Assembly: GCF_014654205.1 (NCBI RefSeq)
Contig: NZ_BNAW01000038.1
Span: forward strand, 23,689-87,688
Direction of reading: 5' to 3'
Length of the DNA stretch: 64,000 bases
DNA from: Amycolatopsis bullii
GTDB taxonomy: Bacteria > Actinomycetota > Actinomycetes > Mycobacteriales > Pseudonocardiaceae
The translations under genes and the position numbers were made by a program. Every line of letters begins with the position of its first letter. Position 1 is the first letter of the stretch. Below are positions 49,087 to 56,890 of the stretch, piece after piece. The notes below the pieces were generated by a model. The model was given only the letters and a program-made list of their open reading frames with translations, made no database searches and had not been told where the DNA came from.

Positions 49087-49814
49087 CGACCGGGTCGGAT
49101 GTTCGTGCGGCGTTCACGGATCCGGCCGAAAACCTCGCTTTCGACGAAGCGCTCCTCCGGGTTGCGCCGGAGTCACCCGTGCTGTGGCTCTGGCGCAACC
49201 CGGTGTGCGTCGTGGTGGGACGCGGGCAGCGGATCGCCCGCGAGGTGCGCGTTCCGGAGTGCGAGCGCGACGGCGTCCCGGTGCTGCGGCGGGCCAGCGG
49301 CGGCGGCACGGTGTTCCACGACCCCGGCAACCTGAACGTGACTTTGGTTCTGCCCGGCCCGGCGGACCGGCCCCTGGAGGCGCTCGGCCAGGTGATGAGC
49401 GCCGCCGTCGACCAGCTCGGGCTGGTGCCGCGGATCGGCGACCGCGGGCTGTTCATCGACGACGCGAAGCTGTGCGGATTCGCCGTGTTCCGCACCAGGA
49501 CCGGCCTGCTGGCCCATTCGACGCTGCTGGTCGAGACGTCGGCGGGGCTCGTCGGCCGGTACCTGACCAGCGCGCCGCCGGACCCGCGCCCGCTGGACTC
49601 GCACCGCAGCCCCGTGGCGTCGCTGGCCGAGCACGGCCTGCGGCCCGGGTTCCCGGCGGTCGAGGCCGCGGTGCGCGCGGCGGCGTCGCAGCTGCTCGGG
49701 ACGTTCGTGCCCCGGCCGCCGTCGGCCGCCGAGCTGGCGCAGCAGCGGGCGTTGCTGCACACCCGCTACCGCTACCCGTCCTGGCACGCCGACGGCGCCC
49801 AGCGCGCGGCCTGA
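49083..49814 (+). CDS. Lipoate-protein-ligase/octanoyltransferase-like protein (BPL/LplA family)
   Basis: This 243-residue protein belongs to the biotin/lipoate ligase A fold: AENLAFDEALLRVAPESPVL, the strand VLWLWRNPVCVVVGRGQ (corresponding to the WxNxPxVVIGRxQ motif of LplA) and RRASGGGTVFHDPGNLNVTL (RRxSGGGxVxHD). The Lys expected around DDAKLCGFA is present (Lys136). It should attach lipoate or octanoate, or act on another carboxylate. Its ATG overlaps the pntB stop (ATGA), so it is translationally coupled to the transhydrogenase. It ends 33 bp before the inverted copy of the dispersed palindrome. Confidence 0.87.
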   Translation: MTTGSDVRAAFTDPAENLAFDEALLRVAPESPVLWLWRNPVCVVVGRGQRIAREVRVPECERDGVPVLRRASGGGTVFHDPGNLNVTLVLPGPADRPLEALGQVMSAAVDQLGLVPRIGDRGLFIDDAKLCGFAVFRTRTGLLAHSTLLVETSAGLVGRYLTSAPPDPRPLDSHRSPVASLAEHGLRPGFPAVEAAVRAAASQLLGTFVPRPPSAAELAQQRALLHTRYRYPSWHADGAQRAA

Positions 49815-49846
49815 CCATCCGGCCCCGCCCTCTGCCGCGGCCGGTC

Positions 49847-49886
49847 GTGAGTGGTAAGGAGGGTTAGAACCCGCCTTACCACTCAC
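49847..49886. repeat. 40-bp palindrome, copy 2 of the dispersed repeat, reversed
   Basis: The 40 bp are the exact reverse complement of 1449-1488: GTGAGTGGTAAGG (49847-49859), AGGGTTAGAACCCG, CCTTACCACTCAC (49874-49886). They lie between the stops of two converging genes, the lipoate-ligase-like gene (49814) and the Lsr2-like gene (49916). A bidirectional terminator role is likely, as for copy 1. Confidence 0.85.
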
Positions 49887-49915
49887 GCCCCGGGGAGAGC
49901 GTGTCTACTGTGGAC

Positions 49916-50338
49916 TTACTCGGCCGCCGAGAACGTGACGGTCGGGACCTTGCGGGCGGCCGTCCGGGTGGTGGTCTTCGGCTCCGCGGCCTTCCTGGTG
50001 CGGGTGGGCTTCGCGGGCTCGGCCTTCGCCGTAGTGGCTTTGGCCGTGACGGCCTTGGCGGGCGCGGCCTTGGTGGCCGGTTTCGGGGCGGTCTTCGCGG
50101 GCGCGGTTCTCTTGGGCGAGGTCTTCTGCGCGCCGGGGACGATCCGCGGCCGGTTCCTGCGGCCGCCGGTGCGGCGCCCGGCGTCGGCGTACCGCTGCAG
50201 CAGCCCGCGCAACGCCTCGGCGTTGGCGAAGGAGAGGTCGATGTCGTAATCGATGCCGTCGAGGCCGAAGCCGACGGTCTCCGCCGCTGGCTCGCCGGTC
50301 AGATCATCCAGCACCTGCACAGCCGTGTTCCTGGCCAC
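49916..50338 (-). CDS. Lsr2 N-terminal domain with histone-H1-like basic tail
   Basis: This 140-residue protein starts with an Lsr2-type dimerisation domain (residues 1-55: TAVQVLDDLTGEPAAETVGF, GLDGIDYDIDLSFANAEALR) followed by GRRNRPR. The normal Lsr2 C-terminal AT-hook domain (the RGR-containing IREWA...GRIP segment) is absent. Instead about 75 residues of Lys/Ala/Pro/Thr-rich repeats follow (KRTAPAKTAPKPATKAAPAK), like histone H1 or the tail of mycobacterial HupB. The protein should bind DNA without the sequence preference of Lsr2. The GTG at 50338 has GGGAGG upstream. Nucleoid organisation is the likely role. Confidence 0.82.
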   Translation of the reverse strand: MARNTAVQVLDDLTGEPAAETVGFGLDGIDYDIDLSFANAEALRGLLQRYADAGRRTGGRRNRPRIVPGAQKTSPKRTAPAKTAPKPATKAAPAKAVTAKATTAKAEPAKPTRTRKAAEPKTTTRTAARKVPTVTFSAAE

Positions 50339-50480
50339 GACAAACCTCCCGTGCTTCGAACGTGTGACGTGTTCGCGAGCACCGGGCCGGCGGCACGCGG
50401 TGCCGCCGAAAACTTGCAGCTTCCTGACGGAGGATAGCCGCTGGCTTGCGTGATCCCGCGTGGTGGTGTGACCTGATGCC

Positions 50481-51869
50481 ATGGCTGGAGAGACTTTTGA
50501 CGTAGTGGTGATCGGCGCGGGTCCGGTGGGGGAGGTGGCCGCCGAACGGGCGGCCCGCGGAGGCCTGAAGGTCGCCCTCGTCGAGCACGAACGCTTCGGC
50601 GGCGAGTGCTCCTATTGGGCCTGCATCCCGAGCAAGGCGTTGCTGCGGCCGGGAAATCTCCTCGCCGCCGCCAAGCGGGTGCCCGGCGTGCCGGTCGGCG
50701 ACCGGATCGACCCCGCGGCGGTGTTCGCGCGCCGTGACTGGTTCACCGGCAAGGGTGACGACTCGGGACAGGTCGACTGGGCGCGCGGCGCGGGCATCGA
50801 GCCGATCCGCGGGCACGGCGAGATCACCGGGGAGAAGGAGGTGACCGTCGGCGGCGACCGGGTGCTGACCGCGCGGCACGCGGTGATCGTCTGCACCGGC
50901 AGCGTGCCGAGCACGCCGTCGATCCCCGGGCTCGACACGATCCGGCCGTGGGGTTCCCGGGAAGCGACGTCGGCGTCTTCGGTGCCGCCGCGGCTCGGTG
51001 TCCTCGGCGGTGGCGTGGTCGGCGTCGAGATGGCGCAGGCGTTCGCGTCGCTCGGGTCGGAGGTCCACCTGGTGATCACCGGCCCGCGGCCGCTGCCGCG
51101 CAACGCGTCGTTCGCGGGCGACCTCGTGCTGGCGGGGCTGCGTGAAGCCGGCGTCGTCGTGCACACGGACTCGGGTGTTTCGCAGGTGGCCGCCGGGCAG
51201 TTCGGGACCGAGCTGACGCTGAAGGACGGTTCGGCGCTGGTCGTCGACGAGTTCCTGGTGGCGACCGGCCGCCGTCCCGCGACGGCCGGGCTCGAGCGCT
51301 TCGGCATCGAGCCCGGGCGCCCGCTGGAGACCGACGACACCGGCCGGGTGTCCGCAGTGGACGGTGGCTGGCTGTTCGCGGCCGGCGACGTCACCGGCCG
51401 GGCGCCGCTCACCCACCAGGGCAAGTACGGCGCCCGCGCGGCGGGGGACACGGTCGCGGCGCTGGCCACGGGTGCTCCGGTCTCGTCCGAGGCGTGGAGC
51501 CGCTTCACGGCCACGGCCGACCACCACGCGGTGCCGCAGGTGGTGTTCACCGACCCGGAGGTGGCGGCGGTCGGCCTGGCGGACGCGCGGCCGGGGTCAT
51601 CCGACCGGGTCGTCGACATCGACATCGCGGTGGCGGGCTCGTCGCTGCACGCGGACGGCTACACGGGCAAGGCCCGGATAGTCGTCGACACCGAGCGGAA
51701 CGTGCTCCTGGGTGTGACGTTCGTCGGCCAGGACGTCTCGGAGCTGCTGCACTCGGCGACGATCGCGATCGTCGGCGAGGTGCCCCTGGACCGGTTGTGG
51801 CACGCGGTGCCGTCGTTCCCGACGATCAGCGAGGTGTGGCTGCGGCTGCTGGAGGCGTACGGGCTCTGA
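50481..51869 (+). CDS. Pyridine nucleotide-disulfide oxidoreductase (mercuric-reductase/Lpd-like)
   Basis: The 462-residue flavoprotein has the FAD motif VVVIGAGPVGEVAAERAARG, a redox-active pair in FGGECSYWACIPSK (Cys-x4-Cys), a second nucleotide motif LGVLGGGVVGVEMAQAFASLG and FAAGDVTGRAPLTHQGKYGA for FAD. SYWA between the cysteines and SFPTISE near the end (where Lpd has the AHPTxSE motif with a catalytic His) set it apart from dihydrolipoamide dehydrogenase, glutathione reductase and MerA. Substrate unknown. The ATG at 50481 starts a monocistronic gene, divergent from the Lsr2-like gene. Confidence 0.87.
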   Translation: MAGETFDVVVIGAGPVGEVAAERAARGGLKVALVEHERFGGECSYWACIPSKALLRPGNLLAAAKRVPGVPVGDRIDPAAVFARRDWFTGKGDDSGQVDWARGAGIEPIRGHGEITGEKEVTVGGDRVLTARHAVIVCTGSVPSTPSIPGLDTIRPWGSREATSASSVPPRLGVLGGGVVGVEMAQAFASLGSEVHLVITGPRPLPRNASFAGDLVLAGLREAGVVVHTDSGVSQVAAGQFGTELTLKDGSALVVDEFLVATGRRPATAGLERFGIEPGRPLETDDTGRVSAVDGGWLFAAGDVTGRAPLTHQGKYGARAAGDTVAALATGAPVSSEAWSRFTATADHHAVPQVVFTDPEVAAVGLADARPGSSDRVVDIDIAVAGSSLHADGYTGKARIVVDTERNVLLGVTFVGQDVSELLHSATIAIVGEVPLDRLWHAVPSFPTISEVWLRLLEAYGL

Positions 51870-51872
51870 ACG

Positions 51873-53837
51873 TCACTGAACGGGCAGGTCGAGGGCGGCC
51901 TGGGCGGCCCTGACCAGGCCGGGATCGTCCGGAGTGGACGGTCCCGGCGCCCAGACGGCCTGCACGAGCCGGACGGAGGAGCCGTCGAGCTTGCTGGCGT
52001 AGGCGGCGTTCTCGAAGCGCGGGGCGGGCGTGGCGCCCCACTGGCTGGTCTCGGTGGCGAGGTCGAGGAGGCCCCCGCCGCCGGGGGTGTCGGCCACGGC
52101 CTTGAAGGCGGCGGCCTGAGCGGCATCGGGGAAGGCGACGACCCCGATGGTGACGGCCCCGGCGCGGCCGTCGACGGTGGCGGCGTAGCTGGCGCGGCTG
52201 ACGCCGGAGCAGCTGGTCTGCTGCAGGCTGGCTTGGGCATCCCCGAAGGCGTGGGAAGCACACCGCTGGTCCCCGCCGGCGGCGCGCAGGGCGAACTGGA
52301 GGCTGCGCGCGGGGGTGGGCTTGGAAGTGCTGACGGCCGTCGCCGTCGTCGGCGGCGGAGCGGGGGCGGCGGCGGTGCCGTCACCGGTGGTGGCGACCGC
52401 GATGGCGGCCACGCCGAGGAGCACGAGGACGGCGATGGCACCGAGAGGCAGCCACCGGACGGTGCGCGGAGCGGTTGAGGTGGGTTCGGGCTTCGGCCGC
52501 GGACGGGGGAAGGGTTGCGGGGCGGCTGCGGGGAGCGGGGAGCTTTGCGGCTCGGGTTCGCTCGGGTAGGAGCCGGTCGGCTGCGGTTCGGCCTTAGTTT
52601 CGGCTTCGGCGTCGCTCGGGAGAGTGCTGGACGGCTCGGCTTCGGCCAGTGGCGCGGGAGTTTCCGGTGCTTGCCCGGCTTCGGCGGAGACGGTTTCGAT
52701 CCGCTCGGCCTCGGCCTCGGCCTCGGCCTCGGCCTCGGCCTCGGCCTCGGCGGCGGCGGATTCGGCCGGGTCCGGCTTCGCTGCGGGGGTGGGATCCGGG
52801 GGCCGGGGTGGCTCCGCGGTCTCGGTGCCGGGGAAGACCGGTCGCGTGGTGGGGTCCGGTTCCGGCTGGACCGGGGATGGGAGTGCTTCGGCGGGCGGGG
52901 GAGTGGTTTCGGTGCCGGGAAAGGCCGGTGCGGCGGGGTTGTCCGGTTCCTGCTGGGCAGGTGCGGGGAGAGTTTCGGTGCGTTCGGCAGCCGGGGAAGT
53001 GGTTTCCGCCTCTGCGGGAAGCTCCGGCTCGACGATGGGCTCGGCCTCGGCGGCCGGAGAACTGCCCTCTGCAGGCGGCTCCGGCTGGGCTTCGACCGGG
53101 GTCTCGGTCCGCCAGCCGACCGGACCCGCCGTGGCCGGAGTGCCCGCGGCGACTGGACCGGCCTCAGAACCTGCCGCGCTCCGCACCTCCTCCGCGGGAT
53201 CGTCCCAAAGGGACTCCGGCGGCGAGTCGTCCGTCAGCCTGCTGAAGCCCTCACCCAGCAGGACCTCGTCCGAAAACTCCGGTGCCGACGGCGCCAGCCC
53301 GCGGATCAGGGCCCGCACCTGGTCCACCGACCGGGGCCGGTGGGCCGTCGCCAAGGACACCGTGGCCGCCAGCATCGTCGTCGGGGTGGGGTGCAGGACG
53401 CGGACCGGGCCCGCCAGGTCGGCCGCCGGCTGGTCGACCGTCTCCACGTATGGGCCCACCGCGATGATCGTGCCCACCGGGGCCGTCCCCGGGACCAGGG
53501 AAGCGATCAGCCGTTCGCACGCCTGGGAAACGTCCAGGGCCTCCGTGGCCGGGTTCACCGAATCGTCGTCGGCGACCAGGGGCCAGCCGTCCGCCTTCCA
53601 GGGGCCTCCCAACGGCGCCTCCAGGCGGAGGGCCGGGTCCGGGAGATCCACTCCGATCACGATGATCACTCCGTGGGGGAGCAGGACCACCGCCTCGATC
53701 GGGCGCTCGGCCACCCCGCCCACGCCCACCAGTGCGATCCCGCCGATCACGGTGCTGCCGCGGCCCAGGGACGCCAGTGCCGCCCGGATGTCGTCCGCCA
53801 CCCGGGACTGCTGCCGCTCCAGGCGCACCAGTCGCAC
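51873..53837 (-). CDS. Large membrane-anchored protein with Glu/Ala-rich repeat linker
   Basis: The 654-residue protein starts with a soluble domain of about 200 residues (MRLVRLERQQSRVADDIRAA, VVLLPHGVIIVIGVDLPDP, reminiscent of NERD-type nuclease-related domains, uncertain), then about 250 residues of Pro/Glu/Ala/Thr-rich, low-complexity sequence including eight tandem EA dipeptides (about residues 363-378), one membrane helix (WLPLGAIAVLVLLGVAAIAV, about 458-478) and an extracytoplasmic C-terminal domain of about 150 residues with a Cys pair (DQRCASHAFG, QQTSCSG). No enzyme motif is evident. It is 3 bp from the convergent oxidoreductase gene. The repeat makes length variation likely. Confidence 0.7.
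   Translation of the reverse strand: MRLVRLERQQSRVADDIRAALASLGRGSTVIGGIALVGVGGVAERPIEAVVLLPHGVIIVIGVDLPDPALRLEAPLGGPWKADGWPLVADDDSVNPATEALDVSQACERLIASLVPGTAPVGTIIAVGPYVETVDQPAADLAGPVRVLHPTPTTMLAATVSLATAHRPRSVDQVRALIRGLAPSAPEFSDEVLLGEGFSRLTDDSPPESLWDDPAEEVRSAAGSEAGPVAAGTPATAGPVGWRTETPVEAQPEPPAEGSSPAAEAEPIVEPELPAEAETTSPAAERTETLPAPAQQEPDNPAAPAFPGTETTPPPAEALPSPVQPEPDPTTRPVFPGTETAEPPRPPDPTPAAKPDPAESAAAEAEAEAEAEAEAEAERIETVSAEAGQAPETPAPLAEAEPSSTLPSDAEAETKAEPQPTGSYPSEPEPQSSPLPAAAPQPFPRPRPKPEPTSTAPRTVRWLPLGAIAVLVLLGVAAIAVATTGDGTAAAPAPPPTTATAVSTSKPTPARSLQFALRAAGGDQRCASHAFGDAQASLQQTSCSGVSRASYAATVDGRAGAVTIGVVAFPDAAQAAAFKAVADTPGGGGLLDLATETSQWGATPAPRFENAAYASKLDGSSVRLVQAVWAPGPSTPDDPGLVRAAQAALDLPVQ
52704..52751. 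repeat. Hexanucleotide repeat (CTCGGC)8 inside a coding region
   Basis: Eight perfect tandem copies of CTCGGC lie inside the 654-residue protein gene, read on the minus strand as Glu-Ala repeats. A 6-bp unit keeps the frame when copies are gained or lost, so strains should differ in linker length rather than being switched off. Confidence 0.85.
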
Positions 53838-54106
53838 CGCTTCCCTCCCTGCTCGTCGGTCCGGGTCAACACGCTAGCGCGCGCAGCGCAATGATCCGCG
53901 CGACACGGGCGCGCCGCGGCCGCTTGCCCTCCGAAAGTGGTGCCGCGGGTGACTTGTGGTGTTCATGTGGCCAAACGGCACGGTTGGGGTGCAGAATGTG
54001 CTACAACGCATCGGAGGCGGCATTCGGGAGCCGCGCTGAGGCCCGCGCTGCAGCTCGGAGTAGGGCGTAGGGGAAGACGTCCCTCGTCGAGCAAGCGGAG
54101 GTAGCA

Positions 54107-54610
54107 GTGAGCACCCGTGGCAGCACCCGAGGTGTGGTGTACGTCCACTCGTCGCCGTCTGCGGTGTGTCCGCACGTCGAGTGGGCCATTTCGGGCACCC
54201 TGGGTGCCCGCGTTGACCTGAAGTGGACGGCGCAGCCGGCCAGTCCGGGTCAGCTTCGCGCCGAATGCGGCTGGCGCGCGCCCGCGGGCACCGGCGCCAA
54301 ACTGGCGTCCGCCCTCAAGGCGTGGCCGATGATTCGGTTCGAAGTCACCGAAGAGCCCAGTGCGGGCGTCGACGGCGAACGGTTCTGCTTCGCGCCCGGC
54401 CTCGGCCTCTGGCACGGCCGGACCAGCGCCAACGGCGATATCGTGGTGGGCGAGGACCAGCTCCGCGCGCTCGTCAGCATGACCCGCGGGGGCGAGTCCC
54501 TCGCGCACAAGCTGGACGAACTCCTGGCCGCGAGCTGGGACGAAGCGCTCGAGCCCTTCCGCCACGCCGGTGACGGCGCGCCGGTGACCTGGCTGCACCA
54601 GGTCGGCTGA
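54107..54610 (+). CDS. DUF3145 family protein
   Basis: This 167-residue actinobacterium-specific protein matches DUF3145: GVVYVHSSPSAVCPHVEWAI at the start, TAQPASPGQLRAECGWRAPA, and SWDEALEPFRHAGDGAPVTW at the end. It is cytosolic and of unknown function, and is conserved in many actinobacteria close to the fabD-fabH-acp-fabF cluster, as here. The GTG at 54107 has GGAGG 8 nt upstream. The 269-bp region before it contains a probable promoter (TTGGGG about 30 bp before TACAAC at 53989-54006). Confidence 0.88.
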   Translation: MSTRGSTRGVVYVHSSPSAVCPHVEWAISGTLGARVDLKWTAQPASPGQLRAECGWRAPAGTGAKLASALKAWPMIRFEVTEEPSAGVDGERFCFAPGLGLWHGRTSANGDIVVGEDQLRALVSMTRGGESLAHKLDELLAASWDEALEPFRHAGDGAPVTWLHQVG

Positions 54611-54642
54611 GCCCCGGGACGGGGGCCGGTACGCTCTCCGGC

Positions 54643-55239
54643 GTGACCACCCCCGCCCCCAGCTCTCGCCAGCGCTGGCTGGTGCCCGTCGTGGTCGTGG
54701 TGCTGTCCGTGACCGTCGGCGGCGGCCTGCTCGCGCGCGAAATCTACCGCCGGCCCGACCAGCCGGCCGACGATGCCTCCAGCGCGGTGCCGACGACGGC
54801 GCCGTCCAGCAGCGGCGCGCCGGCCGCGGTGGACGACGACGTCCGGATGACCGACGACGCGCGGGCGCACCCGCAGGCCGACGCCGTCCGCAAGGTGCTG
54901 AAGAAGTACTTCGAGGCCATCAACACCAAGCAGTACCCGCAGTGGACCGCCGTGGTCACCGACGAGCGGGCCGCCGGCCAGTCGCAGGGCGACTGGAAAA
55001 AGGGCGTTCGGAGCACAAAGGACAGCGATGCCCTCGTCTACCGGATCGAGCGCTCGTCCGGGAACTCGCTGCGGGTCCTGGTCGGGTTCACCAGCCGGCA
55101 GGACATCGAGGACGCCCCGCCGTTCTTCCGCGAGCCGTGCATCAAGTGGCGGCTCGTCATGCCGCTGGTGGTCGAGGAGGGGACCCTGAAGGTCGCCGCC
55201 GTCGACGGCGGGCCACCGCCCGAACACGAAAAGTGCTGA
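54643..55239 (+). CDS. Membrane-anchored NTF2-like protein of unknown function
   Basis: The 198-residue protein has one N-terminal membrane helix (WLVPVVVVVLSVTVGGGLLA, residues 12-31), a Ser/Ala/Pro-rich linker and a C-terminal domain of about 125 residues (HPQADAVRKVLKKYFEAINT, KQYPQWTAVVTDERAAGQ) whose start resembles an NTF2/SnoaL-like fold, with a possible disulfide (EPCIKWR and the final EKC). It is exported and membrane-bound. The GTG at 54643 lies 32 bp after the DUF3145 gene; both are probably one transcript ending in the hairpin at 55245. Confidence 0.72.
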   Translation: MTTPAPSSRQRWLVPVVVVVLSVTVGGGLLAREIYRRPDQPADDASSAVPTTAPSSSGAPAAVDDDVRMTDDARAHPQADAVRKVLKKYFEAINTKQYPQWTAVVTDERAAGQSQGDWKKGVRSTKDSDALVYRIERSSGNSLRVLVGFTSRQDIEDAPPFFREPCIKWRLVMPLVVEEGTLKVAAVDGGPPPEHEKC

Positions 55240-55244
55240 AACGC

Positions 55245-55278
55245 GAAGAAGGGCCCGGCCGAAGCCGGGCCCTTCTTC
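55245..55278. terminator. Bidirectional hairpin terminator
   Basis: GAAGAAGGGCCCGGC (55245-55259) and GCCGGGCCCTTCTTC (55264-55278) pair perfectly over 15 bp around a CGAA loop. The A-tract and T-tract at its ends suit termination in both directions. It sits between the stops of the NTF2-like gene (55239) and fabF (55292). Confidence 0.85.
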
Positions 55279-55291
55279 AGTTCCGGGACGT

Positions 55292-56542
55292 TCAGGCCGC
55301 CGGGGTGAACAGCAGCGCCGTGTTGTGGCCGCCGAACCCGAACGAGTTGCTGATCGCCGCGGTCAGCTCGACCTTGCGGGGTTCGCCCGCGACGACGTCG
55401 AGCTGCACCCGCGGGTCCAGGTCGGTCAGGTTCCGGGTGGCCGGCACCAGGCCGTGGTAGAGCGAGAGGATCGTGATGATCCCCTCGACCGCGCCCGCTC
55501 CGCCGACGAGGTGGCCGAGCGAAGCCTTCGGCGCCGTCACGACCACGTGCTCGCCGATCGCGTTGCGGATCGCCGCCGCCTCGCCGATGTCACCGACCAC
55601 AGTGGACGTGGCGTGCGCGTTCACGTGCCCGACGTCCGCCGCGGTGACGCCGGCCATCTTCATCGCCGCGCGCATCGCGGCGATCTGGCCGATGCCCTCG
55701 GGGTGGTTGCCCGTGATGTGGTAGGCGTCCGAGGTGATGCCGTGGCCGGCGATCGTCGCGTAGACGCGCGCTCCGCGGGCCTTCGCCAGGTCCGCGCGCT
55801 CCAGGATGACCACGCCGGCGCCCTCGCCGAGGACGAAGCCGTCGCGGTTGGCGTCGAACGGCCGCGACGCGCTCGCCGGGTCGTCGTTGCGCGTGGAGAC
55901 CGTGCGGGCCTGGGCGAACCCGGCCAGCGTGATCGGGTGGATGCACGCTTCGGCACCCCCGGCGATCACGACGTCGGCGCGTCCGGAACGGATCATCTCC
56001 ACGCCGCTGGCGATGCCCTCGGCACCCGAGGCACAGGCCGAGGCCGGGGAGTGCACCCCGGCCCGCGCCTTGAGGTCGATGCCGACGTGCGCGGCCGGGC
56101 CGTTCGGCATCAGCATCGGCACGGTCAGCGGCGACACCTTGCGGAGACCCTGCTGGTGCAACAGGTCGTTCTGGGTGAGCAGGGTGACCGGGCCGCCGAC
56201 GCCGGTGCCGATCGACACGCCGAGGCGGTCGGGGTCGACGTCGGTGTGCTCGTCGGTCGGCTCGGTGTACCCGGCGTCGGCCCACGCCTGCCGGGCGGCG
56301 ATCAGCGCGACCTGCTCGCAGCGGTCCATCCGGCGGGCCTGCACCCGCGGGAGGACCTCCGAGGGATCGACGGCCAGCTGGCCGCCGATCTTGACGGGCA
56401 GCTGCAGCTCCTCGACCCAGTCGGCCTCGATCGCGCGAACCCCGCTCGCCCCGGCCAGCAGACCGTCCCAGGTGGACGTGACGTCCCCGCCGAGCGGTGT
56501 GGTGGCGCCGAGACCGGTGATCACGACGTCGATGTTGCTCAT
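55292..56542 (-). CDS. fabF: 3-oxoacyl-ACP synthase II (KasA/FabF-type)
   Basis: This 416-residue condensing enzyme elongates acyl-ACP with malonyl-ACP in type II fatty-acid synthesis. The catalytic Cys is in ASACASGAEG and the two His in HVNAHATSTVVGD and SLGHLVGGAGAVEG; GFGGHNTALLF ends the fold. It is the last gene of the operon fabD-fabH-acp-fabF, 28 nt after the acp gene. Start is the ATG at 56542 with GGAG upstream. Without mycolate genes nearby, a housekeeping FabF role is likely. Confidence 0.96.
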   Translation of the reverse strand: MSNIDVVITGLGATTPLGGDVTSTWDGLLAGASGVRAIEADWVEELQLPVKIGGQLAVDPSEVLPRVQARRMDRCEQVALIAARQAWADAGYTEPTDEHTDVDPDRLGVSIGTGVGGPVTLLTQNDLLHQQGLRKVSPLTVPMLMPNGPAAHVGIDLKARAGVHSPASACASGAEGIASGVEMIRSGRADVVIAGGAEACIHPITLAGFAQARTVSTRNDDPASASRPFDANRDGFVLGEGAGVVILERADLAKARGARVYATIAGHGITSDAYHITGNHPEGIGQIAAMRAAMKMAGVTAADVGHVNAHATSTVVGDIGEAAAIRNAIGEHVVVTAPKASLGHLVGGAGAVEGIITILSLYHGLVPATRNLTDLDPRVQLDVVAGEPRKVELTAAISNSFGFGGHNTALLFTPAA

Positions 56543-56570
56543 GGGAGTCTCCTCAAGGAGGGAAGAGGAC

Positions 56571-56816
56571 TTACTTCGAGTTGGCCGACACGTAGTTCAC
56601 CGCGTCGCCCACGGTCTTGAGGTTGGCGAGCTCGTCGTCCGGGATCTTGACGCCGAACTTGTCCTCGGCCTGCACGGCGATCTCGACCATCGACAGCGAG
56701 TCGATGTCCAGGTCGTCCACGAACGACTTCTCGGCGGTGACGTCGTCCTGAGCCACACCGGCGACCTCTTCGACGATCTCGGCGAGGCCGGCGAGGATCT
56801 CAGCGTTGTCAGCCAT
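56571..56816 (-). CDS. acpP: Acyl carrier protein
   Basis: The 81-residue acidic four-helix protein carries the growing acyl chain on a phosphopantetheine arm attached to Ser40 in DDLDIDSLSMVEIAVQAEDK (DSL motif). MADNAEILAGLAEIVEEVAG and the C-terminal TVGDAVNYV are typical. It lies between fabH and fabF in the fatty-acid operon; the gap of 74 bp to the fabH stop and a GGGAA ribosome site are normal. Mycobacterial AcpM is the close homologue, without its long C-terminal extension. Confidence 0.96.
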   Translation of the reverse strand: MADNAEILAGLAEIVEEVAGVAQDDVTAEKSFVDDLDIDSLSMVEIAVQAEDKFGVKIPDDELANLKTVGDAVNYVSANSK

Positions 56817-56890
56817 GGGGGTGTTCCCTTCTCGGTCTTACTGGGGGTCTGTTTCCCTCGGGCGAATGCCCGCGGGGAGCGTAACGGTGG

